Assembly (NCBI GenBank): GCA_963720705.1
Contig: CAVRGJ010000005.1
Coordinates: 496,001-560,000 of the forward strand
DNA: 64,000 bases
Reading direction: 5' to 3'
Source of the DNA: DASWJZ01 sp963720705
GTDB taxonomy: Bacteria; Pseudomonadota; Alphaproteobacteria; Rhizobiales; Afifellaceae
Numbering within the stretch: the stretch's first letter is position 1; each line of letters starts with the position of its first letter. This document shows, one piece after another, positions 52,548 through 61,406 of the stretch. The notes under the pieces were generated by a model that saw only the letters and a program-made list of their open reading frames with translations, ran no database searches and was not told the DNA's origin. A program made the translations under genes and the position numbers.

Positions 52548-53416
52548 GAGAACAGGCCATTCTGGCGCTTGCGGCGCTGGCGCAATCGACGCGGCTCGAC
52601 GCGTTCCGGCTGCTTGCCGAGCATGAGCCGGAAGGACTGCCGGCGGGCGAAGTGGCGCGGCGCCTCGCGGTACCGCACAACACGATGTCCACGCATCTGG
52701 CGGTGCTGGCCCGCGCCGGGCTCGTCGCGCCGGAGCGCCAGAGTCGCGTCATCAACTATCGCGCCTGCCTCGACGGGTTCGGTGAGCTTACCGCCTATCT
52801 CATCAACGATTGCTGCGGCGGTCGGCCGGAGGCCTGCGCTCCGCTCGTCAGCGAGCTCGCTCCGGCCGCACGCCGACGAAGGAGGTCGTCCATGAATGAG
52901 CACGCCTACAACGTGCTGTTCCTCTGCACCGGGAACTCAGCACGTTCGATTCTCGCCGAGTCGATCCTGAACCGTTACGGCCAGGGACGGTTCAAGGCCT
53001 ATTCCGCCGGTTCGCATCCGAAAGGGAAGGTGCACCCCTACGCGATCGATCTCCTGCGCAACCTGCACTACAACACGGACGGCCTGCGATCGAAGAGCTG
53101 GGACGAGTTCGCGGCTCCGGGCGCGCCGGTGATGGATTTCGTGTTCACCGTCTGCGACGACGCAGCGAACGAGACCTGCCCGATCTGGCCGGGTCAGCCG
53201 ATGACGGCGCATTGGGGCGTTTCCGATCCGGCCGCCGCCGAAGGGACGGAGGCAGTGAAGCGTGCCGCCTTCGCCGATGCTTGCCGCATGCTCACCAACC
53301 GCATCTCGATCTTCACCAGCCTGCCGCTGACGAGTCTCGACGGGCTGGCACTGCAGAAGCGGCTCGACGAGATCGGCCAGCAGCGCAACAAGGCTCCCGC
53401 CAAGGAGCGGGCGTGA
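52541..53416 (+). CDS. ArsR-ArsC fusion: arsenic-responsive repressor with arsenate reductase domain (291 aa)
   Basis: Residues 1-105 are an ArsR winged HTH (LAQSTRLDAFRLLAEHEPEG, VPHNTMSTHLAVLARAGLV) with a cysteine set CCGGRPEAC (91, 92, 99) suited to As(III). Residues 122-290 are a low-molecular-weight-phosphatase-type ArsC: P-loop CTGNSARS (Cys129 to Arg135), then SKSWDEFA and VCDDAANETCP, whose last Cys may be the resolving residue. ArsC reduces arsenate to arsenite, ArsR senses it. An Arg-rich linker joins them. The aquaporin gene overlaps the stop. Confidence 0.93.
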   Translation: MEREQAILALAALAQSTRLDAFRLLAEHEPEGLPAGEVARRLAVPHNTMSTHLAVLARAGLVAPERQSRVINYRACLDGFGELTAYLINDCCGGRPEACAPLVSELAPAARRRRRSSMNEHAYNVLFLCTGNSARSILAESILNRYGQGRFKAYSAGSHPKGKVHPYAIDLLRNLHYNTDGLRSKSWDEFAAPGAPVMDFVFTVCDDAANETCPIWPGQPMTAHWGVSDPAAAEGTEAVKRAAFADACRMLTNRISIFTSLPLTSLDGLALQKRLDEIGQQRNKAPAKERA

Positions 53417-54147
53417 CGGACACAATCGCCGAAACGTTCAGCCTGCCGCGCCGGCTTGCTGCCGAAGCGATCGGCACCGCCTTCCTGGTTTGCACCGTCG
53501 TCGGTTCGGGCGTGATGGCGGAGCGGCTGACGCACGATACGGCGCTGGCGCTCCTCGGCAACACGCTCCCGACGGGCGCCATCCTGGTCGTGCTCATCAC
53601 CGTGCTCGGCCCGGTCTCCGGTGCGCACTTCAACCCGGCGGTGACCTTCGCGATGCGGCTCAAAGGCAGCATCACGTCCGCCGACGGCGCGGCCTACGTC
53701 GCCGCACAGATCGCCGGCGGACTCCTTGGCACGCTCGCCGCGCACCTGATGTTCGAGCTGCCGCTCTTTGAAGCTTCAGCGCATGTGCGGACCGGACCCG
53801 GGGAATGGTTCGCCGAGGCGGTCGCCGCGTTCGGCCTTGTCGCCGTGATCCTCGGCGGGCTCCGTTTCCGCGCCGAGGCGATACCCTGGCTGGTCGGGCT
53901 CTACATCACGGCCGCCTACTGGTTCACAGCCTCCACGTCCTTCGCGAACCCGGCGGTTGCGATCGCGCGCGCCTTCACCGACACGTTCTCCGGCATTCGG
54001 CCGCAGGACGTCCCCGCCTTCATCATCGCCGAGCTGCTCGGCGGCCTGCTTGCGGTCGCGGCGTTCAACTGGCTGCTGCAGCCGCCAGCGCCAAGGAACG
54101 AGAGAGTCGTCGCACGTGCGCGCGGCCGTGCGCACTCCCGCCTTTGA
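53413..54147 (+). CDS. aqpS: MIP-family aquaporin, AqpS-type arsenite channel (244 aa)
   Basis: GTG start within the preceding stop (GTGA). Six hydrophobic helices with both pore motifs, HFNPAVT and FANPAVAIARAF. In rhizobia, AqpS lets arsenite made by ArsC leave by diffusion instead of an ArsB pump. Context after ArsR-ArsC supports this role strongly. No arsH or arsB is present. Confidence 0.92.
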   Translation: MTDTIAETFSLPRRLAAEAIGTAFLVCTVVGSGVMAERLTHDTALALLGNTLPTGAILVVLITVLGPVSGAHFNPAVTFAMRLKGSITSADGAAYVAAQIAGGLLGTLAAHLMFELPLFEASAHVRTGPGEWFAEAVAAFGLVAVILGGLRFRAEAIPWLVGLYITAAYWFTASTSFANPAVAIARAFTDTFSGIRPQDVPAFIIAELLGGLLAVAAFNWLLQPPAPRNERVVARARGRAHSRL

Positions 54148-54181
54148 TTTACCGCAACGCGCGGTCGCTTTCTGCCGAAAC

Positions 54182-55504
54182 TCAGGAGAGGAGGTGCGGA
54201 AGGAACAGCGTGATCGTGGGAAAGGCAACCAGCAGGGTTATGCGCACGATCTCTGAGAGGAAGAACGGGATCACTCCCTTGAAGGTCTCGCGCATGGGCA
54301 CGTCCGGGGCGAGCGAATTGATGATGAACACGTTGAGGCCGACCGGCGGCGTGATCAGCCCGAGTTCCACCACGACGAGGGCGATGATGCCGAACCAGAT
54401 CTTCACGTCGTCGATCGGCAGGCCGTAGTCGAGACCGGAAACCATCGGCCAGAAGAACGGGATCGCCAGGATGATCATGGAGAGGCTGTCCATGAGCATG
54501 CCGAGCACGATGAAGATCAGGATGATCACGACCATGATCGCCAGCGGCGGCAGGCCGCTGTTCTGAAGAAGTTCTGCGGCGGCTTGCGGGACGCCGGCGC
54601 GCGCCATGAAGATCGACAGCAGCGCGGCGCCAAGCAGGATCAGGTAGATCATGCCGGTTGTGCGCGCCGTCTCAAGCAGCGCGTCGATGGTGTCGTGGAA
54701 CGACAGGCGACGGCGGATGAGCCCATAGACGGCGACCAGGAAGACGCCGATCGCGCCGGCCGGAGTTGGGTTGTAGAGCCCGCCATAGATGCCGCCGATG
54801 ACCACGGTGAAGATGATGGCGATCGGGATGACGGCGATCGTGGCCGAGATAAACTCCTCGCGTGAAACTGTTGCGCCTTTCGGCCCGGCGTCGGGAACCA
54901 GCCGGACGTAGATCGCCACCGTGATGAGGAACATGAAGACGGCGAGGATGCCGGGTAGAAGCGCCGCCTCGAAGAGCGTGACGATGTTGGTCTCGACGAT
55001 GATGGCGTAGACGATCAGCACCACCGAGGGGGGAATCAGAATTCCGAGGGTGCCGCCGGCGGCGATGGTCCCGGTGGCGAGCGCGGGCGAGTATTTGTAG
55101 CGCCTGAGCTCGGGAAGCGCGACGATCCCCATGGTCGAAGCTGTCGCCGTCGACGAGCCGCATACCGCGCCGAAGCCGCCGCAGGCCGCGACGGCGGCCA
55201 TGGCGACGCCGCCGCGAAAGCGCCCGAGCCAGGCGTCCGCGCCGCGGAACATGTCCTGGCTCAAGCCGCAGCGCGACGCCAGGCTGCCCATCAGGATGAA
55301 CATCGGAAGGACCGAGAGGTCGTAGTTCGAGAACTGCGAGTAGGCGAGGTCCTTGAGCTGGAAAAGTACGATCGTTGGCCCGGATTCGATGCTCGTGCCG
55401 ACGGCGCCGACCAGGATCATCGTGTAGGCGATGGGAACGCGAACGGCGATCAGGGCGAGCAGAGCGAGGAGCCCGATCAGCCCGATCAGAAAGCTGGTTT
55501 CCAT
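54182..55504 (-). CDS. TRAP transporter large permease, DctM type (440 aa)
   Basis: ATG 55504 (METSFLIGLIGLLALLALIA). About twelve hydrophobic segments with family markers FILMGSLASRCGLSQDMF, CGGFGAVCGSSTATASTMG, SPALATGTIAAGGTLGILIP and LLGMLMDS-like FIVLGMLMDSLSMIILAIPF. Couples organic-acid import to sodium. It follows the DctQ gene by 16 nt. Confidence 0.95.
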   Translation of the reverse strand: METSFLIGLIGLLALLALIAVRVPIAYTMILVGAVGTSIESGPTIVLFQLKDLAYSQFSNYDLSVLPMFILMGSLASRCGLSQDMFRGADAWLGRFRGGVAMAAVAACGGFGAVCGSSTATASTMGIVALPELRRYKYSPALATGTIAAGGTLGILIPPSVVLIVYAIIVETNIVTLFEAALLPGILAVFMFLITVAIYVRLVPDAGPKGATVSREEFISATIAVIPIAIIFTVVIGGIYGGLYNPTPAGAIGVFLVAVYGLIRRRLSFHDTIDALLETARTTGMIYLILLGAALLSIFMARAGVPQAAAELLQNSGLPPLAIMVVIILIFIVLGMLMDSLSMIILAIPFFWPMVSGLDYGLPIDDVKIWFGIIALVVVELGLITPPVGLNVFIINSLAPDVPMRETFKGVIPFFLSEIVRITLLVAFPTITLFLPHLLS

Positions 55505-55520
55505 GCCTCGCTGCGGTTCC

Positions 55521-56096
55521 CTATTCGACAGGCGGTGCCGGCGGCGGCCGGCGCGCGTCATGCAAGCTTTCGATCGCGGTAACGACGGCGGCGACAAGGA
55601 GCAGAACGAGCGAGACCAGGGCCGGCGGAAACGCGGTCCACAGCGGAATGTGCAGTGCCGCGGTCGTCTCTGGATAGCGCACATAGTCGACGAGGCCGAG
55701 CGACATCTGCCGCAGCAGAACGACTGCAAACACCATGGCAAAGAGTGAGGAGAAGGCGAGCATGACCGATTTGGCGCGCGCGCTCATCCCCTCGGTGAAA
55801 ATGTCCACCGTCACGTTGGCGCCGGTGAGTTGGCAATAGGGAAGAAAGCAGAAGATGGCGATGGCCACGAAATGCTTCATCATCTCGTAGTCACCCTGGA
55901 ACGGCTTGTCGAAGAAGAGGTTGGAGGCCGCGCTTGCCGCGGTCATCAGCATCAGTGCCGCCAGGATGAAGCCGCCAAGCAGCGCCCAATAGCGGATCAC
56001 CGCTCTTAGGACGTTGAGCCAGCGCGGCTGCCACTCGAACGAAGGGCGGGGTCCCATGACCCCGCCCTTGTCTTCCTCATGAAAGGTGAAGCTCAT
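55521..56096 (-). CDS. TRAP transporter small permease, DctQ type (191 aa)
   Basis: Four hydrophobic helices; FVAIAIFCFLPYCQLTGANV with TVDIFTEGMSARAKSV is the DctQ family block. The start overlaps the binding-protein stop by 4 nt (ATGA). Confidence 0.92.
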   Translation of the reverse strand: MSFTFHEEDKGGVMGPRPSFEWQPRWLNVLRAVIRYWALLGGFILAALMLMTAASAASNLFFDKPFQGDYEMMKHFVAIAIFCFLPYCQLTGANVTVDIFTEGMSARAKSVMLAFSSLFAMVFAVVLLRQMSLGLVDYVRYPETTAALHIPLWTAFPPALVSLVLLLVAAVVTAIESLHDARRPPPAPPVE

Positions 56097-57137
56097 GCGC
56101 TGTTTTTTGCTATGGCAGCCTTGGCAGCGTCAACCAGTCCCTTCGAATCGATCTTGGAAGCGCGATCGGCGACCCAGTGATCGATCACCGGCGCGAGCGC
56201 CGTCTTGAAAGCGTCGGTTTCCTCCTGGGTGAGCTCGACGTACTCGTTGCCCGCATCGACGAGAATCTTCAGCGCATTGTCGTCGTCCTCGCGCCAGATG
56301 TCGCCGACCTGCTTCCACCAGGCGGCGTCAGTGGCATTGTTGAACACGGCCTTGAGGTCGTCGGGCAGCTTGTCCCAAGTCCCCTTGTTCATCGACACCT
56401 GGAAGGTGGTGGTGCCGAGGCGCCACTTGTCCTTGCCTTCGATGTCGTACTTGGTGACGCCCTGAAGCTTCAGGGCCGGCGCGATCTCCCAAGGAATCAG
56501 CGCGCCGTCGACCACATGCGTGGTCAAAGCCTGAGGCAGGTCGGGAACGGGCATATCAACCGGCGTTGCGCCGAGCGTCTTGATGACGTCGGTGCCGGTC
56601 GGGCCGGGCACGCAAATCTTCAGGTCCTTGAAGTCTTCGGGCTTGCGCACGAGCTTGTCGACCATCTGAATGGCCTGCCCGGCGTGGACGTGCAGCCAGA
56701 GCACGTGGACGTCCTTGTACTCTTCGGCGAGGTATTGATCGAACATGTCGCGCATGGCGAGGTTGGTCGCCCCGACGTTGCCGTTGAAGATGTCCGGCAG
56801 CTCGAACACCTCGGAGCGCGTGAAAAGCCCAGGTGTATATCCGTTGACCGTCCAGACGATGTCGACGACGCCATCGACGGCCTGGCGGAAGAGTTGCGGC
56901 GGCGCGCCGCCGAGGGACATCGCGGGGTAGATGTCGATCTTCACGCGGCCTTCGGAGTCCTTGAGAATCCGGTCGGCGAAGGGCTGCAGCATCATCACCT
57001 GTGCCGGCGATTTCGGTCCAAGCAGATGATGCAGTTTCAGCGTGAATTCGGGATCTTGCGCCCAGGCGCTCCGCAGCACTGCGGGTGCTGCGACGAGGGC
57101 GGCGGTGGAACTCAGAAAATCTCCTGCGCGAGAGCAT
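56093..57137 (-). pseudogene. TRAP solute-binding protein, DctP type, with a frameshift in its signal peptide
   Basis: The mature protein is intact: EFTLKLHHLLGPKSPAQVMM, GRVKIDIYPAMSLGGAPPQL, DLKICVPGPTGTDVIKTLGA and VVDGALIPWEIAPALKLQG. ATG 57137 follows GGAGGTACGCCA and gives MLSRRRF, then one extra base in a T-run (57116-57119) breaks the frame. Without it the signal would read LSSTAALVAAPAVLRSAWAQ, a Tat-type leader after SRRRF. As written, translation could only begin at a GTG at 57079 without a leader. Probably a sequencing error or recent mutation. Confidence 0.88.
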
Positions 57138-57244
57138 TGGCGTACCTCCGATCATCTTGTCATGTTGGCCCCGCACGTCGACGCTTCGCAGCGCCGCGCG
57201 CTCTTTGCAACCGATCTTCGGGAATTCCGCTGCGCATGTCTAGG

Positions 57245-57262
57245 TAGTTTTGATACAAACTA
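57245..57262. promoter_or_regulatory. Palindrome in the TRAP / CoA-ligase divergent promoter
   Basis: TAGTTTTGATACAAACTA has 6-bp inverted arms. Its inverse contains GTTTGTATCAAA, close to the GGTTTGCTATCAAACC palindrome at 62235-62250. Likely the site of a shared regulator. Confidence 0.6.
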
Positions 57263-57346
57263 ATTCGCGCCGTTGCCCGCCGTCGTTGACCGGCGGTTCA
57301 CCCGTGCGGAGAGGGCCAATCAGCGGGTTGTGCGGAGAAGAACGCG

Positions 57347-58642
57347 ATGCATTTTTCGCCCGACGCGTCATTCGCGCCGCCAGCCGGCCTTGCAGAGCTG
57401 CGCGCGCTGCAGCTGGCGCGTCTCAAGACGACGCTTCGGCGCGCCTTCGACAAAGTTCCGCACTACCGGCGCCTGTTCCAGCGTGCGGGCGTACATCCGG
57501 ACGATCTGCAGTCGATCGAGGATATCGCGCGCTTTCCGTTCACGACGAAGCCGGATCTGCGCAACGGCTATCCGTTCGGGATGTTCGCGGAGGCGCCGGA
57601 GAAGATCGCGCGCATTCACGTCTCGAGCGGCACGACAGGGTCGCCGACAATGGTCGGCTACACGGCGGCGGACCTCGACACGTGGGCGGGCCTGATGGCG
57701 CGCTCGCTTGCCGCCGTCGGCGGCAAGGTCGGCGATCTCGTGCACAACGCTTTCGGTTACGGGCTCTTCACCGGAGGGCTCGGCTGGCACGGAGGGGCGG
57801 AGCGGCTCGGTGCAACCGTGCTGCCGGTCAGCGGCGGCGCGACGGAACGCCAGGTCCAGCTGATCCGCGATCTCCGCCCGGCGGTTCTGCTAGCGACCCC
57901 GTCCTACATGCTGGTCATCGCCGACGAACTCGCGCGAAAGGGAATCCGCGGCACCGGGCTGCGTCTCGCGATCTTTGGCGCCGAGCCCGCATCAGAGTCA
58001 CTCCGCGCCGAGATCGAGGCGCGGCTCGGCGTCGTGGCGTACAACTCCTACGGCCTCTCGGAGGTGATGGGCCCGGGCGTGGCGCAGGAGACGCCAGAAG
58101 GCCGCGGCACGCTCACGCTGTGGGAAGATCATTTTCTGCCGGAGATCGTCGATCCTACGACCGGCGCCGCGCTGCCGGAGGGAGAGAAAGGCGAACTGGT
58201 GCTGACGACGCTGACGAAGATGGGAATGCCGGTCGTGCGCTACCGCACGCGTGATCTGACTCGCTTCATCTCGCAGCGCGACGGCGCCATGCGGCGGATC
58301 GAGCGGATCGCCGGTCGAAGCGACGACATGTTGATCGTTCGCGGCGTCAATATCTTCCCTTTGCAGATTGAGACGCTGCTCTGTGAAGATCGCCGTTTTT
58401 CGCCGAACTACCTGATCGAGGTCAGCCGGCCGCACCGCCTCGACGAGCTCTTGATCCGCGTCGAGATACGTCCCGAAACGGGGTTTGAAGAGGAAGAGCG
58501 GCGTGCCCTCAGGGAGGCGACGGAACGGCGGATCAAGGATCGGTTCGGAATTTCCGCATCGGTCGCGATCGAGGCGCCTGGAACGATCGAGCGGTCGCAA
58601 GGCAAGGCGAAGCGCGTGCTGGACCATCGTCTGAAAGGCTGA
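57347..58642 (+). CDS. Phenylacetate-CoA-ligase-type enzyme (431 aa)
   Basis: An AMP-forming aryl-CoA ligase of the PaaK group: RRAFDKVPHYRRLF at the start, FPFTTKPDLRNGYPFGMFAE, nucleotide loop HVSSGTTGSPTMVGY, YGLSEVMGPGVAQE, and the C-terminal AMP-binding part RYRTRDLTRF and GRSDDMLIVRGVNIFP. It activates an aryl(acetic) acid to its CoA thioester. Located divergently from the TRAP importer and followed by a DpgC-like oxygenase that would use the CoA ester. Confidence 0.92.
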   Translation: MHFSPDASFAPPAGLAELRALQLARLKTTLRRAFDKVPHYRRLFQRAGVHPDDLQSIEDIARFPFTTKPDLRNGYPFGMFAEAPEKIARIHVSSGTTGSPTMVGYTAADLDTWAGLMARSLAAVGGKVGDLVHNAFGYGLFTGGLGWHGGAERLGATVLPVSGGATERQVQLIRDLRPAVLLATPSYMLVIADELARKGIRGTGLRLAIFGAEPASESLRAEIEARLGVVAYNSYGLSEVMGPGVAQETPEGRGTLTLWEDHFLPEIVDPTTGAALPEGEKGELVLTTLTKMGMPVVRYRTRDLTRFISQRDGAMRRIERIAGRSDDMLIVRGVNIFPLQIETLLCEDRRFSPNYLIEVSRPHRLDELLIRVEIRPETGFEEEERRALREATERRIKDRFGISASVAIEAPGTIERSQGKAKRVLDHRLKG

Positions 58643-58655
58643 GAGGGTTGCTGGA

Positions 58656-60074
58656 ATGGCACCCCACGACGAAGTGAAGCCCCCTCCGACCGACGGCGAA
58701 CGCCTCCGCGCGGCGGGATTCGTGGCAGCCGCGGTGGCGGAGTGGGATGCGGCGCGGCCTGCTCTCGTCAGCCACTTTGCCGACGACAGCAACGGTCATT
58801 CCAACTTCTGGGCGATTTCGAAGGCGCTCATCGCGACGCTTCCGTCCAAGCGGAAGCGCAACGCCGCCGAGGCGCGCGCGGCCGAAGCGATTCTGTCGGC
58901 CGCGCGCGCGAGCCGCGAGGCCTTCCTTAAGGTACACGCCGTAGCGGTCTACGACCGTCTCACCGCAGGCCGCTCCCACTTCCTGAGACTTGACGAACTT
59001 GTCTTCGAGGCGGCCGATGCGATCCCCGGCCTTGTTCCATCTTCGGCAGAGGTCGCTGCCGAAGCGGCGCTGAAACAGGGCGACAAGGACGGCGTCGAAA
59101 TCGACCAGGGTATTTTCCTGGCGCACGTTCTAGCCGACAAAACGTGCGGAGAACATCTCTGCCACGCGATGCTCTTGCCGCGACCGGAGAGCGCGAGCGC
59201 GCTCAAAACGTTGATGCAGAACGGCGAGGTCGACCTCGGCCCCGTCAGCCTGAGGCGCGTCGGGCAGGCGGTGCATCTCACCTCGAACAATCCCCGCTTT
59301 CTGAACGCCGAGGACGAAGACACGCTCGATCTGACCGAGGTAGCAGTCGACGCGGCGATCCTCGATCCGGAAAGTATGATCGCGGTCATGCGCGGCGGCA
59401 TCGTCGAGAATCCGAAATACGCCGGCCGCCGCGTCTTCGGCGCCGGCATCAACTTGACCCGTCTTTATCGCGGCGAGATTCCGTATCTCTGGTTCCTCGA
59501 GCGCGACATGGGCTACGTCCACAAGCTTTTCCGCGGCGTGGCGACACCGGACGCGCTTCCCGACGACGTCGCTGGCCGCGCGACGGAAAAGCCCTGGGTC
59601 GCGGCGGTCGACGCCTTCGCGATCGGCGGCCATTGCCAGCTGCTGCTCGTCGCCGACTATGTGCTCGCGGCGGCCGACGCCTACATGACGCTGCCGGCGC
59701 GCAAGGAGGGGATCATCCCCGGTTTTGCCAACCTGCGACTGCCGCGCTTCGTCGGCGACCGCGTCGCGCGGCAGGCGATCCAATACGAGCGGCGGCTCCC
59801 CTGCGATAGCCCGGAGGGGCGGATGATCTGCGATGAGATCGTCGCGCTGGAGGCGATGGAGGGGGCGATCGACCGCGTCGTCGAGGGCCTGAGCAACGCC
59901 GGCGCGGTGAGCATGGTCGGCAACCGGCGCGCCTTTCGCGTCGGCGAGGAGTCCCTCGATCTCTTCCGCCGCTACGCCTCCGTGTATGCGCGCGAGCAGG
60001 CCTATTGCCACTTCAGCCCGGCGCTCATCGCCAATCTCGAGCGGCACTGGAACGCGGCGCAGCGGAAGGTGTGA
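58656..60074 (+). CDS. DpgC-like cofactor-independent oxygenase, enoyl-CoA hydratase fold (472 aa)
   Basis: A helical N-terminal region of about 230 residues precedes a crotonase-fold core: GAGINLTRLYRGEIPYLWFL, MGYVHKLFRGV, EKPWVAAVDAFAIGGHCQLL, YMTLPARKEGIIPGFANLRL and RFVGDRVARQAIQYERRL. These match, from memory, DpgC, which cleaves (3,5-dihydroxyphenyl)acetyl-CoA with O2 and no cofactor. The Gln after GGH fits the DpgC active-site Gln. Length is slightly above the family. It follows a CoA ligase by 13 nt, a catabolic rather than antibiotic setting. Confidence 0.82.
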   Translation: MAPHDEVKPPPTDGERLRAAGFVAAAVAEWDAARPALVSHFADDSNGHSNFWAISKALIATLPSKRKRNAAEARAAEAILSAARASREAFLKVHAVAVYDRLTAGRSHFLRLDELVFEAADAIPGLVPSSAEVAAEAALKQGDKDGVEIDQGIFLAHVLADKTCGEHLCHAMLLPRPESASALKTLMQNGEVDLGPVSLRRVGQAVHLTSNNPRFLNAEDEDTLDLTEVAVDAAILDPESMIAVMRGGIVENPKYAGRRVFGAGINLTRLYRGEIPYLWFLERDMGYVHKLFRGVATPDALPDDVAGRATEKPWVAAVDAFAIGGHCQLLLVADYVLAAADAYMTLPARKEGIIPGFANLRLPRFVGDRVARQAIQYERRLPCDSPEGRMICDEIVALEAMEGAIDRVVEGLSNAGAVSMVGNRRAFRVGEESLDLFRRYASVYAREQAYCHFSPALIANLERHWNAAQRKV

Positions 60075-60130
60075 GGCAGATCGCACCTCTCAACGGTCGT
60101 CATGCCCGGCAATGGCGAGACGGCTGGGGG

Positions 60131-61303
60131 CTACTCAAACCTGAGCCCCACGTAATTCTCCGCGAGCGCGGTCTGCGCGGCATTGGAGCCGGCGAGATAG
60201 TCGAGCTCGGCGAGCTGGATCTTCCTGCCGAAAGGGCCGGTGTCGGGGAAGAGGTGAAGAAGCGACGTCATCCACCACGAGAAGCGCTCCGCCTTCCAGA
60301 CACGACGGAGACACGTCTTGGAGTAGGCGTCGAGGGCTGCTGATGAGCCTTCAAGGTAGTGCTCGATCAGCGCGTTCGCGAGGTAGCGGATGTCGGAGGC
60401 GGCGAGATTCAGCCCCTTGGCGCCCGTCGGCGGCACGATGTGCGCGGCGTCGCCGGCGAGGAACAGCTTCCCGAAGCGCATCGGCTCGGCGACGAAGCTG
60501 CGGAGCGGTGCGATGCTCTTCTCGACCGACGGGCCGGTCTGAAGCGCTTCCGCCGCGGGCGGGTCGATCCGCCGGCGAAGCTCGTCCCAGAATCTTTCGT
60601 CGGGCCAGTCTTCGACGCCGTCGTCGAGCGAGCATTGCACGTAGTAGCGGGAGAGATGATGCGTGCGCATCGAGCACAGCGCGAAGCCGCGCTCGTGGTT
60701 GGCGTAGATCAGCTCGTCGGAGACCGGCACCGTCTCAGAGAGGACACCTAGCCATCCGAACGGATAGATGCGTTCGAAAGTTTGGAACGAGCGCTCTGGC
60801 ACGGCCTTGCGGCTCGCGCCGTGATAGCCGTCGCAGCCGGCGACGAATTCCGCCGCGAGCGATTTCTCTTCGTTGCCCTCGCGGTAATGCACGATCGGCC
60901 TGTTGCCGTCGAATCCCTCGATGGCGAAGACCTCCGCTTCGTAACGCGGTGAAGCGCCGTCGCTCTCAAGCGCCTGCATCAGATCGCGCGTGACCTCGGT
61001 CTGGCCGTAGACGGTGACCGAGCTCCCGGTCAGGGCCTGAAAGTCGATACGATGACGGGCGCCTTCGAAGGCGATGCCGATGCCCTGGTGCAAGAGGCCT
61101 TCGCGGTGGCAGCGCTCGCCGACGCCGGCCTCGTCCAGGAGGTCCACCGTGCCCCGCTCCAGCACCCCAGCACGGATGCGCGAAAGCACGTATTCGGCGC
61201 TCCGCCGCTCCAGAACGACGTTGTCGATGCCGGCCCGATGGAGGAGCCGCGAGAGGAGCAGCCCCGACGGGCCGGCACCGACAATTGCAACTTTTGTGTC
61301 CAT
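60131..61303 (-). CDS. pobA: 4-hydroxybenzoate 3-monooxygenase (390 aa)
   Basis: A flavoprotein hydroxylase making protocatechuate. FAD motif VAIVGAGPSGLLLSRLL, the PobA-type SRIRAGVLERGTVDLL and GLLHQGIGIAF, the FAD/NADPH motif FVAGCDGYHGASR, and GDAAHIVPPTGAKGLNLAAS. Length equals PobA. Close relatives hydroxylate other para-hydroxy aromatics, so the exact substrate could differ. Convergent with the DpgC-like gene. Confidence 0.92.
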   Translation of the reverse strand: MDTKVAIVGAGPSGLLLSRLLHRAGIDNVVLERRSAEYVLSRIRAGVLERGTVDLLDEAGVGERCHREGLLHQGIGIAFEGARHRIDFQALTGSSVTVYGQTEVTRDLMQALESDGASPRYEAEVFAIEGFDGNRPIVHYREGNEEKSLAAEFVAGCDGYHGASRKAVPERSFQTFERIYPFGWLGVLSETVPVSDELIYANHERGFALCSMRTHHLSRYYVQCSLDDGVEDWPDERFWDELRRRIDPPAAEALQTGPSVEKSIAPLRSFVAEPMRFGKLFLAGDAAHIVPPTGAKGLNLAASDIRYLANALIEHYLEGSSAALDAYSKTCLRRVWKAERFSWWMTSLLHLFPDTGPFGRKIQLAELDYLAGSNAAQTALAENYVGLRFE

Positions 61304-61406
61304 CGACGTCCCACCGGCGCGGCGCCGAAAGGCGGCAGCACCAATCTGCCGATCTTATGCGCCCCGCCCTTCGCGGGGAAACGGCTGGCGCATGTTTCTT
61401 GCTCCG

